Assembly (NCBI GenBank): GCA_017882785.1
Contig: JADGOV010000009.1
Location: forward strand, 1-48,742
Length of the DNA stretch: 48,742 nucleotides
Direction: 5' to 3'
DNA from: Frankiaceae bacterium
GTDB lineage: Bacteria; Actinomycetota; Actinomycetes; JADGOV01
A program made the position numbers and the translations under genes. Below the pieces are notes generated by a model. The model was not told the DNA's origin, searched no databases, and saw nothing but the letters and a program-made list of their open reading frames with translations. The first letter of the stretch is position 1. Each line of letters begins with the position of its first letter. Below are positions 40,454 to 48,742 of this stretch, one piece after another.

Positions 40454-41961
40454 CGGCCGGTCACCCCGTCATCCCAGGGTTCGGCCGACCACGACTTGGC
40501 CGACCACGACTTGGCCGACCAGGGTTTGCTCGACCCGCTCGTCGCGGTCCAGACGTCGGTGCTCCAGGCCGCGTTCAGTGCCTGCACCCAGCCCGGAGCG
40601 TCCCATCCGTCGGCCCACCACGCCTGCCGGTCCAGCGTCCCGACGTCGACGTCGGGGACGTCGGCACTGCCGGGGACGGCGAGCATGCCCGCTCCGGCGC
40701 GGCTGTCCGCCATCGGTGCGGCTGCCCCCCGCATCGCCGCGCTCACTGCTGCCGGGCTGGCCCCCGGGTGGGCTCCCAGGTACATCGCGACCACACCGGC
40801 GGTGACGGCCGTCGCCTGGCTGGTCCCCGAGCCGCGCCACAGCCCGCTCGGCAGCTGCGCGGTCGGGTAGCTGCGAGCGATCTCCGAATCAGCCGGGAGC
40901 AGGCTCTGCAGGTGCACGCCGGCGGCGACCAGATCCGGCTTCTGGACGCCGTGCACCATGCCGGCGCCGCTGAACGGCGCGACACTCGGGGCCTCGTCAG
41001 TGGTGTCGGCCGCGCCGACGGTCAGCGCCTGCGGCTCGAAACCGGGGTCAGCGACCTCGCCGGCGGTGTTGCCGGCGGCAACCACGACGGAGACTCCGGC
41101 GTGCCGAAGGTGGCGAACCGCCATGGTCAGCGGGTCTGCGCCGTAGGCCCCACCTGGGCGATCCGCGGCCAGAGACAGCGAAACGACGTCGATGGGCCGG
41201 TGGCTGGCCACCCAATCCAGCCCGGCCAGGACTGCCGAGAGGCTGGTGACCCCACCGTCGTCGGCAACCTTCACCGACACCACGCGGGCGCCGGGTGCAA
41301 CGCCGAGCCCGCGATCGGCGCCGGTGTCCACACCGGGCACCGCGCCACCGGCGAGCAGGTCGGCCATGAAGGTTCCGTGACCGAAGCCGTCGGAGAAGAC
41401 ACCCTCGGTGTCGACCTCGTGTCCAGTGGAAAGGCCTCCAGCGGCGAGCCCGGAGGTGTCGACGCCGTCCACCAGCCGCCCGGAGGCGCGGTTGAGCGCG
41501 GGAGTGTCAGCGATCCCCGTGTCCACCACGGCCACTGTCACCTCCCGGCCAGCCTCCGGTCGCCCGGCCTGTGCGCCGAGCCGTTGCCAGGGGAAGACCC
41601 CGGTCCCGCTGCTGTCCACGGACGCTGTGCTGGTCCGAACCGGAGCGTCGGTCCGCAGGCCGGCGACGCGGGCATCCCGGCGCAGGGTGCGCAGGGTCGC
41701 CGGCGCAGCACGGACCACCTCGGCGCCGATGCCGCCGAGGTGGGCCAGAACCGCCACGCCGGGCCCGGCGACCGGGGCGTTGCCGGTCAGGGCCAACACG
41801 GCCGTCACCGGCGCGCCCCGGGCGGATGTCGGTACGTGCGGCGGGCGGGCTGTACCGGCGGCCGTGGAGCCACCGGCCAGACATCCGGTCAGGACAGCGA
41901 TCAGGACAGCGAGGACGACCGCCGGTGGGCCCGTGGTGACCTGAGGAGACCTCCGCCTCAC
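40450..41961 (-). CDS. Secreted subtilisin-like serine protease (S8), predicted lipoprotein
   Basis: About 503 residues. The N-terminal signal peptide ends in a lipobox-like LTGC. A possible I9-type propeptide (about 50-110) precedes the S8 domain with Asp147 in VAVVDTGI, His195 in GFGHGTFMA, Asn298 in VVAAGNTAG and Ser381 in GSGTSQATAV. The tail carries Trp-Ser-Ala-Lys-Ser repeats like those seen on other actinobacterial subtilases. GTG 41961 is preferred over ATG 41967, which abuts the purine-rich ribosome site. It is first in an operon with a membrane-GAF protein (ATGA overlap) and a histidine kinase. It may process an extracellular signal for them; this is inference. Confidence 0.92.
   Translation of the reverse strand: MRRRSPQVTTGPPAVVLAVLIAVLTGCLAGGSTAAGTARPPHVPTSARGAPVTAVLALTGNAPVAGPGVAVLAHLGGIGAEVVRAAPATLRTLRRDARVAGLRTDAPVRTSTASVDSSGTGVFPWQRLGAQAGRPEAGREVTVAVVDTGIADTPALNRASGRLVDGVDTSGLAAGGLSTGHEVDTEGVFSDGFGHGTFMADLLAGGAVPGVDTGADRGLGVAPGARVVSVKVADDGGVTSLSAVLAGLDWVASHRPIDVVSLSLAADRPGGAYGADPLTMAVRHLRHAGVSVVVAAGNTAGEVADPGFEPQALTVGAADTTDEAPSVAPFSGAGMVHGVQKPDLVAAGVHLQSLLPADSEIARSYPTAQLPSGLWRGSGTSQATAVTAGVVAMYLGAHPGASPAAVSAAMRGAAAPMADSRAGAGMLAVPGSADVPDVDVGTLDRQAWWADGWDAPGWVQALNAAWSTDVWTATSGSSKPWSAKSWSAKSWSAEPWDDGVTGR
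40481..40525 (-). repeat. 15-bp repeats encoding the subtilase C-terminal Trp-Ser tail
   Basis: Three units of 15 bp (40481-40495, 40496-40510, 40511-40525), based on ttggccgaccacgac, encode WSAKS-type pentapeptides on the minus strand. The unit keeps frame, so copy number can vary without disrupting the gene. Confidence 0.9.
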
Positions 41962-41997
41962 CTGCATCCCTTCCGCCGCCGGCGGGCCCGGCGTCCG

Positions 41998-42016
41998 CCT
42001 GGGTTGTCGTCCCAGG
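41998..42016. promoter_or_regulatory. Inverted repeat in the divergent subtilase/regulator promoter
   Basis: CCTGGG-TTGTCGT-CCCAGG lies about 35 nt before the subtilase start and 220 nt before the response-regulator start. It could be the regulator's binding site or a small leader hairpin. The rest of the 270-bp gap holds an AT-richer patch near 42028-42062 and nothing else recognised. Confidence 0.3.
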
Positions 42017-42236
42017 ACGGGCAGAACTGATGCGTTTGACTGATTACGTCGATCTTTTCACCCGCGCGCGCGGTCGTGGAGATCGTCACGGGGGTCGACC
42101 TGGCCGGCCCCGGCCGGCGCACGACCTTCCGGCGAACTACAGGAGCGGCCGGACTGATCCGATGCAGGGTCTGCGTCGCCGGAATCGGCGCGCCGGTCCG
42201 CGCCCGCGCGGTCCGCCCGACACCCCGGAGGACGAC

Positions 42237-42917
42237 GTGACCGTTCACCTCGAGCGTGCGGGTGCCTCCGGGGCCGGTTCTGGCTCCGGCTTCACCGCGA
42301 TGGTCGTCGACGACCATCCCCTGGTGCGCGAGTCCATGGTGGCCCGACTCACCACCATGGGCGCCCGGGAGGTGGTCGAAGCAGCCAGTATCGCCGAGGC
42401 GCGCGCCCGCGCCAGGGCGAGCGGCCCGCGGGATCTGTGCGTGCTCGACATCGGTCTGCCCGACGGCTCAGGCTTGGCGTTGTTGGGCGAGCTCCGCAGT
42501 GCCGGCTGGCCCCGGCTGGTGGTGCTCTCGGCGGCGGATGACCCGCACTCGGTCCGCTCCGCCTTCATCGCCGGCGCCCAGGGCTACCTGCTCAAGTCGG
42601 CCAGCCCCTTGGTGGTGGCGGATGGCATGCGGCGGGTGTTGGACGGCGGGGTGTACGCCGACCCGATGGTCGCGTCGTTGCTGGCGACCGGGTTGCGCGA
42701 GTCCCAGACACCGGATGGTACGAGCGAACTGTCCAACCGGGAGATCGACGTCCTGCGGTTGGTCGCCGACGGGCGATCGAACAAGGAGGTCGGTGAAATC
42801 CTCGGGCTCTCCGCGCTCACGGTGAAGAGTCATCTGGCCCGGATCTCGCGCAAGCTGGGCACCGGCGACCGGGCCGAAATGGTGGCCCTGGTCATGCGCT
42901 CCGGAGTGATCCGGTAA
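42237..42917 (+). CDS. NarL/LuxR-family response regulator
   Basis: A 226-residue protein starting at GTG 42237, 6 nt after GGAGG. The receiver domain (about 20-140) has the acidic pair in MVVDDHPLVRESM, phospho-acceptor Asp71 in CVLDIGLPDG, the Ser/Thr switch in VVLSAADD and the Lys in YLLKSAS. The C-terminal LuxR helix-turn-helix reads LSNREIDVLRLVADGRSNKEVGEILGLSALTVKSHLARI. It is divergent from the subtilase/membrane-GAF/kinase operon, so it most likely pairs with the histidine kinase there and regulates the shared promoter region. Confidence 0.94.
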   Translation: MTVHLERAGASGAGSGSGFTAMVVDDHPLVRESMVARLTTMGAREVVEAASIAEARARARASGPRDLCVLDIGLPDGSGLALLGELRSAGWPRLVVLSAADDPHSVRSAFIAGAQGYLLKSASPLVVADGMRRVLDGGVYADPMVASLLATGLRESQTPDGTSELSNREIDVLRLVADGRSNKEVGEILGLSALTVKSHLARISRKLGTGDRAEMVALVMRSGVIR

Positions 42918-42972
42918 CCAGCGACGGGTGAGCCAGCAGGCGAGGGAGCCACGACCGGAGGGCGCTTCGACG

Positions 42973-42978
42973 TACCGT
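42973..42978 (+). promoter_or_regulatory. -10 hexamer TACCGT, leaderless rnd promoter
   Basis: TACCGT lies 6 nt before GTG 42985, which decides that start over GTG 42928. Confidence 0.5.
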
Positions 42979-42984
42979 GAGCCC

Positions 42985-44298
42985 GTGCCTCTCCTCCCCA
43001 CCGCCGCGGCCGAGGAGAAGATCGACGGAGTCCCCGTAGCGCTGCGGGCGCCGCGGGACGGTGTCCCACCGGTAGTGGCCGACGCAGCCGGGTTGCGCGG
43101 TGTCATCGCTGCCTTCCAGGACGGCACCGGGCCCGTGGCGGTCGACGCCGAGCGAGCGTCCGGCTACCGGTACGGGCAGCGCGCCTACCTCATTCAGCTC
43201 CGTCGGGCCGGAGCCGGGTCCGCGTTGATCGACCCCATCGCCTGCCCCGACCTTTCCGGCCTGCAGGCGGTGATCGGAAACCTGGAATGGGTCGTGCACG
43301 CCGCCAGCCAGGATCTGCCCTGCCTGGCTGAGGTCGGCCTGGTCCCAGCGCTCCTGTTCGACACCGAGTTGGCCGGACGGCTGGCTGGTCATCCCCGAGT
43401 CGGACTCGGCGCGATGGTGGAGTCGGTGCTCGGCCTGAGCCTGGAGAAGGGCTACTCCGCGGCGGACTGGTCCCGGCGCCCGCTGCCCGAGCCGCTGCTG
43501 CGCTACGCCGCGCTCGACGTCGAGCTGCTGATCGAACTGCGGGACCGCCTCGAAGCGGAGCTGGCGGAGCAGGGGAAGCTGGCCTGGGCCCACCAGGAGT
43601 TCGCCGCCATCCTGCAGGCGTCTCCCGTGGTGCGTGCGGAGCGGTGGCGACGAACGTCGGGCATCCACCGGGTACGCACCCGTCGCCAGCTCGCGGCTGT
43701 ACGGGCGCTGTGGGAGACCCGGGACACGGTGGCCCGCAGCCGGGACATCGCGCCCGGTCGGATCCTGCCGGACGCGGCCATCATCGCAGCGGTGCTGACC
43801 AAGCCCAGGACCATCGCCGAGCTGACGAGCCTGCGCGTCTTCGCCGGCCGCGCCACCCGGCGCAACGCCGAGCGCTGGTGGGCGGCCCTTCGGAGGGCGG
43901 AGACGCTGCCCGAGGACGACCTCCCCGGGCCGGCGCCTGCCGGGGACGGCCCACCCCCCGCGCATCGGTGGAGCGAACGGGATCCAGCGGCCGCGCGCCG
44001 GCTGAGCGCAGCCCGGGCGGCGGTGGGCACGATCGCCGAGTCGCTGCGGCTGCCGGTGGAGAACCTGCTGTCGCCGGACCTTGTCCGCCGGCTGGCCTGG
44101 CAGCCGCCAGCGGCGATCACCGAGGGCGCCATTGCCGACCAGTTGCGTTCCCGGGGCGCCCGCCCGTGGCAGGTTCAGCTGACCGCCTCCCCGTTGGCCG
44201 CCGCGCTGGCCGCCTCCGTGACCGCCACCTCGACCACCGCCACCGACTCGAGCGCGGCGCCCGAGGACGCAGGACCCGGCACCGGGTCGCCGAGGTGA
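42985..44298 (+). CDS. rnd: Ribonuclease D-like HRDC-domain exonuclease
   Basis: About 437 residues. The N-terminal DnaQ-type 3'-5' exonuclease domain has Exo I VAVDAERASGYRYGQRAYL, Exo II VVHAASQDLPCL and Exo III YAALDVELLIEL. An HRDC domain follows near residue 225 (LAAVRALWETRDTVARSRDIAPGRILPDAAI). In Exo I the usual DTE is DAE, common in actinobacterial homologues, so metal binding is likely kept. It should trim 3' ends of structured RNA. GTG 42985 fits a leaderless promoter; GTG 42928 would add 19 residues. Its stop overlaps the next start as GTGA. Confidence 0.92.
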   Translation: MPLLPTAAAEEKIDGVPVALRAPRDGVPPVVADAAGLRGVIAAFQDGTGPVAVDAERASGYRYGQRAYLIQLRRAGAGSALIDPIACPDLSGLQAVIGNLEWVVHAASQDLPCLAEVGLVPALLFDTELAGRLAGHPRVGLGAMVESVLGLSLEKGYSAADWSRRPLPEPLLRYAALDVELLIELRDRLEAELAEQGKLAWAHQEFAAILQASPVVRAERWRRTSGIHRVRTRRQLAAVRALWETRDTVARSRDIAPGRILPDAAIIAAVLTKPRTIAELTSLRVFAGRATRRNAERWWAALRRAETLPEDDLPGPAPAGDGPPPAHRWSERDPAAARRLSAARAAVGTIAESLRLPVENLLSPDLVRRLAWQPPAAITEGAIADQLRSRGARPWQVQLTASPLAAALAASVTATSTTATDSSAAPEDAGPGTGSPR

Positions 44299-44849
44299 AG
44301 CCGGGTCCCGACCGCGAGACCCCACCCCCCGGGTCCCATCGGCGTATCGAGAGCGAGCACCTCGTGCTGGCGCCGATCCCGCGAGCGGACGCGTTGGCCC
44401 TGCTGGCCGGCAGGGAGGTGCCGACGTTGGTCGCCGGATGCGGTTGGCCCACGGCGGACACCCTGGGCGGCCTGGCGTTGGAAGTCACCCAGGCGGTGGC
44501 GGGCCATGAGACGGATGACACGGCGAACCACACCGGGTGGTTCGTCGTCCTGCGCTCCTCCGGGGCGGTGATCGGCGACTGCGGGTGGCTCGGAGGACCG
44601 AATGCGGACGGTACCGCGGAGATCGGCTACGGACTCGCCGCGCCCTACCGGGGCCGGGGGTACGGCACGGAGGCTGTCGGCGCCCTCGTCTCCTGGTGTC
44701 GCCGACAGCCCGGGGTTCGGCGGCTCGCCGCCGACGTCCTGCCAGCCAACGCCGCCTCCAGGCGGCTGCTCACGTCGCTCAGTTTTCAGCAGGCCGAGCC
44801 GAACGGTGACCACGTCCGCTACGTCCTGCCGACCGCGTACGGGACCTAA
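44295..44849 (+). CDS. GNAT family N-acetyltransferase (RimJ/RimL-like)
   Basis: This 184-residue protein has the GNAT fold: SEHLVLAPIPRADALAL at the start, the strand VIGDCGWLGGPNADGTAEIGYGLA, the acetyl-CoA loop PYRGRGYGTEAVGALVSW and the late LPANAASRRLLTSLSFQ, typical of the Acetyltransf_3 group. It would transfer an acetyl group to an amine on a protein or small molecule. It starts at GTG 44295, overlapping the rnd stop by four bases, so the two are co-translated. The substrate is unknown. Confidence 0.9.
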   Translation: MKPGPDRETPPPGSHRRIESEHLVLAPIPRADALALLAGREVPTLVAGCGWPTADTLGGLALEVTQAVAGHETDDTANHTGWFVVLRSSGAVIGDCGWLGGPNADGTAEIGYGLAAPYRGRGYGTEAVGALVSWCRRQPGVRRLAADVLPANAASRRLLTSLSFQQAEPNGDHVRYVLPTAYGT

Positions 44850-44943
44850 GCCCTCAAACCGCTGCGGCATCTGTCGCCGGCTGTCGGGTGATGGCAGGAT
44901 ATGAGCTAGACCAGGCTGCCCGCTGGCCGGATCCGCGGGCCAG

Positions 44944-44949
44944 TAGCCT
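44944..44949 (+). promoter_or_regulatory. -10 hexamer TAGCCT, fadA promoter
   Basis: TAGCCT lies 32 nt before GTG 44982, which has its own AAGGAG at 44971-44976. This is a leadered promoter, unlike most others in the window. Confidence 0.4.
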
Positions 44950-44981
44950 GAGCCCACAACGCTCTTCTGGAAGGAGCCCGC

Positions 44982-46214
44982 GTGTCCACTACCGCGCCAC
45001 CCCGCACCGCCCGCACTCTTCGCGACGTCGTTTTCGTCGATGGCGTCCGTACCCCCTTTGGCAAGGCAGGCAAGAAGGGAATCTTCGCCGAGACACGCGC
45101 GGACGACCTGGTGATCAAAGTCGTACGCGACCTGCTGCGCCGCAACCCGCAACTACCCCCGGAGCGCATTGACGAATGCGCTATTGCCGCGACGACCCAG
45201 ACCGGTGACCAGGGCCTGACCATCGGCCGCACCGTCGCCCTGCTCTCCGGCCTGCCCAACACCGTGCCTGGCTTCGCGCTGGACCGGATGTGCGCCGGCG
45301 CGATGACCGCGGTGACGACCACCGGCAGCGGCATCGGCGCCGGCATGTACGACGTCGTCATCGCCGGCGGCGTGGAGCACATGGGGCACCACCCGATGGG
45401 TGCCGGCGTCGACCCCAACCCGCGCTTCGTCTCCGAGAAGGTGGTCGACACCTCGGCGCTGAACATGGGCATGACCGCGGAGAACCTGCACGACAGGTAC
45501 CCGGAGATCACCAAGGAGCGCACTGACGCCTACGGCGCGGCAAGCCAGCGCAAGTATGCCGAGGCTCTCGCAAGTGGCCGGATCAGCCCCTGGTTGGTCC
45601 CCATCGCCACCCGCGGCAGCGAGCAGGGCTGGGGCTTGGCCGTGGCCGACGAACCGCCGCGTCCGGGCACGACGATGGATGACCTGGCGGCCCTCAAGAC
45701 CCCCTTCCGGGCACACGGGCGGGTGACCGCGGGCAACGCGGCCGGCCTCAACGACGGCGCCACCGGGTGCATCCTGGCCGCCGAGGAAGTCGCCACCGAG
45801 TTGGGCCTGCCGGTCCGGATGCGCCTCGTCGGCTTCGGCTTCGCAGGCGTCGAGCCCGAGGTGATGGGTTACGGCCCCGTGCCGAGCACCGAGAAGGCGC
45901 TGGAGCGCACCGGGCTGTCGATCGACGACATCGGGCTGTTCGAGCTCAACGAGGCCTTCGCCGTGCAGGTGCTGGCCTTCCTCGACCACTTCGGCATCAA
46001 GGACGACGACCCCCGGGTCAACCCCTACGGCGGCGCGATCGCCATCGGTCACCCGCTGGCGTCCTCCGGTGTCCGCCTGATGATTCAGCTCGCGCAGGAG
46101 TTCGAGGAGCACCCGGAGGTGCGCTACGGGCTCACCGCCATGTGCATTGGGATCGGCATGGGTGGCACCGTGATCTGGGAGAACCCGCACTGGAACGGAG
46201 AGCAGACCAAGTGA
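44982..46214 (+). CDS. fadA: Acetyl-CoA C-acyltransferase (thiolase) FadA
   Basis: A 410-residue thiolase completing each beta-oxidation turn by CoA-dependent cleavage of 3-ketoacyl-CoA. The nucleophile is Cys104 in LDRMCAGA; NEAF, the His of GHPLASSG near 357 and the second Cys, 388, in CIGIGMGG are all present. GTG 44982 follows a strong AAGGAG. Its stop overlaps the fadB start as GTGA, so the two subunits of the trifunctional complex are translated together. Confidence 0.96.
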   Translation: MSTTAPPRTARTLRDVVFVDGVRTPFGKAGKKGIFAETRADDLVIKVVRDLLRRNPQLPPERIDECAIAATTQTGDQGLTIGRTVALLSGLPNTVPGFALDRMCAGAMTAVTTTGSGIGAGMYDVVIAGGVEHMGHHPMGAGVDPNPRFVSEKVVDTSALNMGMTAENLHDRYPEITKERTDAYGAASQRKYAEALASGRISPWLVPIATRGSEQGWGLAVADEPPRPGTTMDDLAALKTPFRAHGRVTAGNAAGLNDGATGCILAAEEVATELGLPVRMRLVGFGFAGVEPEVMGYGPVPSTEKALERTGLSIDDIGLFELNEAFAVQVLAFLDHFGIKDDDPRVNPYGGAIAIGHPLASSGVRLMIQLAQEFEEHPEVRYGLTAMCIGIGMGGTVIWENPHWNGEQTK

Positions 46215-48298
46215 CCGCCACTGTTAGTTTCGCCAACGAGGTCGTGACGAAGGCCCTGCTGCGGCAGATCAGCCTCGCGACCGGCGAGAAGATCGCTCTG
46301 ATCACGCTGGACAACGGCTTCGACCACACCAAGCCGAGTTCCTTCGGCCCCGGTGGACTGGCGTCGCTGGCAGCCGCGATCGACGAGGCGGCAGCCAGCG
46401 ATGCGGATGCCATCGCGGTCACCGGCAAGCCGTTCGTCTTCGTCGTAGGTGCCGACCTGACCGGCATCCCGTCAATCACCGAGTGGGACGCGGGGTACGC
46501 CATCGGCAAGATGGGCCACGACGCCTTCCGTCGCCTCGGGGAAGTCGACAAGCCCACCTTCGCTTTCGTCAACGGCGCGGCGATGGGCGGCGGCGTGGAG
46601 GTCGCGGCGCACTGCCGCTACCGGACGCTGTCCCTCGGCGCGGCACCGATCGCGCTGCCGGAGTGCTTCCTCGGTCTCGTGCCGGGGTGGGGCGGCACCT
46701 TCCTGCTGCCCAATCTGATCGGGGCGGAGAACGCCCTCAAGCTCATCGTGGAGAACCCGGCCAACCAGAACAGGATGATCAACGGGGGGGTCGCCGCCAA
46801 GCTCGGCCTCGCCGACGTCGTCTTCGCCCCGGCCAACTTCCTCGAGGATTCCCTGGCCTGGGCCGGCAAGGTCCTCCGCGGCGAGATCAAGGTCGAGCGC
46901 CCGGAGCCGGACCGCGGCGAGGCGTGGGACGCTGCGGTGGCCAAGACACGCAAGATGGTCGCCGCCAAGTTCCACGGCGCCGCACCGTCCTTTGTGCGGG
47001 CGCTGGACCTCGTCGCCGCCGCGAAGACGGCGACCCGCGACGAGGGTTTCGCCGCCGAGGACAAGGCACTAGCAGACCTGATCATGAGCAAGGAGCTCCG
47101 GGCAGGCCTGTACTCCTTCAACCTCGCCCAACGCCGGGCCAAGCGCCCGGTCGGCGCGCCGGACAAGAGCCTGGCCAAGCCGGTGACCAAGGTGGGCATC
47201 GTTGGGGCCGGCCTGATGGCCAGCCAGCTCGCACTGCTGTTCATCCGCCGACTGCAGGTGCCGGTCGTCATGACCGACATCGACCAGCCCAGGGTGGACA
47301 AGGGCGTCGGCTACGTGCACTCCGAGATCGACGGGCTGCTGGCCAAGAAGCGGATCAACAACGACAAGGCCAACCAGCTCAAGGCCTTGGTCAGCGGCTC
47401 GCTGACGAAGAAGGCGTTCGCGGATGCCGACTTCGTCATCGAAGCCGTCTTCGAGGATATGAAGGTCAAGCAGCAGGTGCTCGCCGAGGTTGAGGCCGAG
47501 GTCCCACCGGGGGCCGTGCTGGCCACCAACACCTCCTCGTTGTCGGTGTCGGAGATGGCCAGCGGACTCCAGCACCCGGAGCGGGTGATCGGCTTCCACT
47601 TCTTCAACCCGGTCGCCGTCATGCCACTCCTCGAGGTGATCAAGGCCGAGCGGACCGACGACGCCTCGCTGGCCACCGGGTTCACCGTCGGCAAGGCCCT
47701 CGGGAAGTCCTGCGTGCTCTCGGCAGACCGGCCGGCGTTCATCGTCAACCGGTTGCTCGTGCGGTTCATGAGCGAGATCTGGCGTTCGATCGACGAGGGC
47801 ACGCCGGCCGAGGTCGCCGACAGCGCCTTCGACCCGCTCGGACTGCCCATGTCCCCGCTGATGCTGCTCGGGCTCGTCGGCCCGGCGATTGCGCTGCACA
47901 CCTCGGAAACCCTCTATGAGGCGTTCCCGGACAGGTTCTACGTCTCCCCGAACCTCAAGCGGCTCGTGGAGGCCGGCAAGCCTGCCGTCTACACCTTCGC
48001 GAGTGGCAAGCCGCAGATCGACCCGGAGGTGGCCGCGCTGTTCCAGCAGGGGAACACCGTGCTCACCGCCGACGAGACCCGCCAGCGCGCGCTGGAAGGC
48101 ATGGCACAGGAGATCCGGCTGATGCTGGATGAGGGTGTCGTGGCCGAGGTCATGGACATCGACCTGTCGATGATCATGGGTGCCGGGTGGCCGTTCCACA
48201 TCGGCGGCATCACCCCGTACCTGGACAACACCGGCGTGTCGGAGAAGGTGACCGGCGCCCGCTTCCTGCCCAGGGGTGTCGCCAGCGTTCCGGCCTAG
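46211..48298 (+). CDS. fadB: 3-hydroxyacyl-CoA dehydrogenase / enoyl-CoA hydratase FadB
   Basis: A 695-residue bifunctional enzyme. The N-terminal crotonase domain has FVVGADLTG, NGAAMGGGVEVAAH and LPECFLGLVPGWGGT, with both catalytic glutamates. The NAD-binding Rossmann domain begins near residue 327 with VGIVGAGLMASQLA, followed by EAVFEDMKVKQQV, NTSSLSVSEMA and the catalytic-His region HFFNPVAVMPLLEVI; two C-terminal 3HCDH domains follow. It hydrates enoyl-CoA and oxidises 3-hydroxyacyl-CoA for FadA. GTG 46211 overlaps the fadA stop. A strong hairpin closes the operon. Confidence 0.96.
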   Translation: MTATVSFANEVVTKALLRQISLATGEKIALITLDNGFDHTKPSSFGPGGLASLAAAIDEAAASDADAIAVTGKPFVFVVGADLTGIPSITEWDAGYAIGKMGHDAFRRLGEVDKPTFAFVNGAAMGGGVEVAAHCRYRTLSLGAAPIALPECFLGLVPGWGGTFLLPNLIGAENALKLIVENPANQNRMINGGVAAKLGLADVVFAPANFLEDSLAWAGKVLRGEIKVERPEPDRGEAWDAAVAKTRKMVAAKFHGAAPSFVRALDLVAAAKTATRDEGFAAEDKALADLIMSKELRAGLYSFNLAQRRAKRPVGAPDKSLAKPVTKVGIVGAGLMASQLALLFIRRLQVPVVMTDIDQPRVDKGVGYVHSEIDGLLAKKRINNDKANQLKALVSGSLTKKAFADADFVIEAVFEDMKVKQQVLAEVEAEVPPGAVLATNTSSLSVSEMASGLQHPERVIGFHFFNPVAVMPLLEVIKAERTDDASLATGFTVGKALGKSCVLSADRPAFIVNRLLVRFMSEIWRSIDEGTPAEVADSAFDPLGLPMSPLMLLGLVGPAIALHTSETLYEAFPDRFYVSPNLKRLVEAGKPAVYTFASGKPQIDPEVAALFQQGNTVLTADETRQRALEGMAQEIRLMLDEGVVAEVMDIDLSMIMGAGWPFHIGGITPYLDNTGVSEKVTGARFLPRGVASVPA

Positions 48299-48326
48299 CC
48301 GGGCCTAGCCGACTGCCGTAGCTGAC

Positions 48327-48360
48327 AGCCCGGTGGTTCCCGATCAGGGATCACCGGGCT
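48327..48360. terminator. Strong bidirectional terminator after fadB
   Basis: AGCCCGGTG (48327-48335) pairs with CACCGGGCT (48352-48360), and the stem continues inward with GU pairs to TCC/GGG. TTT follows on the plus strand. It also overlaps the last codons of the convergent kinase gene. Confidence 0.75.
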
Positions 48361-48742
48361 TTCCGCTGTCCACCGGCATATTCGACGGCATATCCGCCGG
48401 TCTGGAGGAGGCCGGGTCCAGGCGCACCGTGAAGGCCGCGCCGCCGCCGGGCGCGCTCTGCACGGTCAGGTCCCCACCGGCGGCCCGGGCAAGTTCCCGC
48501 GCGATCGCCAGCCCGAGACCGCTTCCGCCCGATGCGCGGGTGCGGGCGTCGTCCAACCGGGTGAACCGGGCGAAGATCCGCTCGCGGTCCCCCGCCGGTA
48601 TGCCGGCCCCGTCATCGGCCACGGTCACCCGCCCCGGCGCCACCGTGATCTCCACTCGGCTCCGCGCGTGCCGCTGGGCATTCTCGAGAAGGTTACGGAG
48701 GATACGGCGCAGTGCCTCCGGATCGGCGACCGCGCCGCCGCC
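48344..48742 (-). CDS. Sensor histidine kinase, C-terminal part (5' end outside window)
   Basis: The frame is open to the right edge of the window. The visible 132 residues are an HATPase_c domain of the HisKA class: N-box LRRILRNLLENAQRHA, G1 VADDGAGIP, F-box IFARFTRLDDARTR and G2 GGSGLGLAIARELARAAGG. The last 20 residues are a low-complexity tail. The dimerisation and sensor domains, and any response regulator, lie beyond the window. It is convergent with fadB, and its stop lies inside the shared terminator hairpin. Confidence 0.93.
   Translation of the reverse strand, partial: GGGAVADPEALRRILRNLLENAQRHARSRVEITVAPGRVTVADDGAGIPAGDRERIFARFTRLDDARTRASGGSGLGLAIARELARAAGGDLTVQSAPGGGAAFTVRLDPASSRPADMPSNMPVDSGKPGDP

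Noticed and set aside
40420-42030. 536-residue open frame opposite the subtilase
   Set aside because: Shadow frame; the minus strand carries the complete S8 catalytic residues.
42928-42984. GTG 42928 as rnd start
   Set aside because: Possible, but GTG 42985 has the TACCGT plus 6 nt leaderless layout shared with other genes here.

Overview
The window is GC-rich, tightly packed bacterial chromosome with many GTG starts and 4-base stop/start overlaps (GTGA, ATGA). It fits a high-GC actinobacterium: a lysyl-tRNA synthetase/MprF fusion, HemQ and HemY of the coproporphyrin-dependent heme route, a DUF3000 protein, a class F sortase, LigC plus a stand-alone LigD-type polymerase, and the GlgX-TreY-TreZ trehalose set. 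I cannot name genus or species. No rRNA, tRNA, CRISPR array, insertion sequence or phage gene was recognised.

Layout. 1-7.7 kb: a thioredoxin-reductase-like protein with no redox cysteines and a membrane protein (minus), a DUF4062 STAND NTPase (plus), then a sugar porter and a YihY/BrkB protein (minus). 7.8-14 kb: glgX-treY-treZ, converting glycogen or maltodextrin to trehalose, ending in a 14-bp tandem array. 14.1-19.6 kb: lysX, a small membrane protein and an APC permease. 19.6-24.6 kb: a DMT transporter, an esterase and its partner membrane protein, a second alpha/beta hydrolase and ATP-dependent ligase LigC. 24.6-24.85 kb is a repeat-rich non-coding stretch. 24.8-29.2 kb: a GGDEF-EAL protein, a PlsC-type acyltransferase and a LigD-type polymerase. 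29.3-34.1 kb: msrB, then hemE-hemY-hemQ, a tiny zinc-ribbon protein and an EamA transporter. 34.2-36.5 kb: a secreted DUF4397 protein with its sortase, and DUF3000.

36.6-42.9 kb looks like an accessory signalling block: a NodB-like lipoprotein, then a secreted subtilase, a membrane-GAF protein and a NarL-type histidine kinase in one minus-strand operon, with a response regulator divergent from it. The core resumes at 43-48.3 kb with rnd, an acetyltransferase and fadA-fadB. The window ends inside another histidine kinase.

A recurrent signal is a TAnnnT hexamer 6-8 nt upstream of the start codon (glgX, lysX, ligC, plsC, polymerase, hemY, hemE, DUF3000, rnd), the layout of leaderless actinobacterial mRNAs. 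It decides several starts. It also exposes two oddities: an esterase whose leaderless start would be ATC, and an 11-residue leaderless ORF coupled by GTGA to an EamA transporter. The most notable single gene is lysX, whose synthetase half precedes the membrane half, the reverse of the mycobacterial protein.
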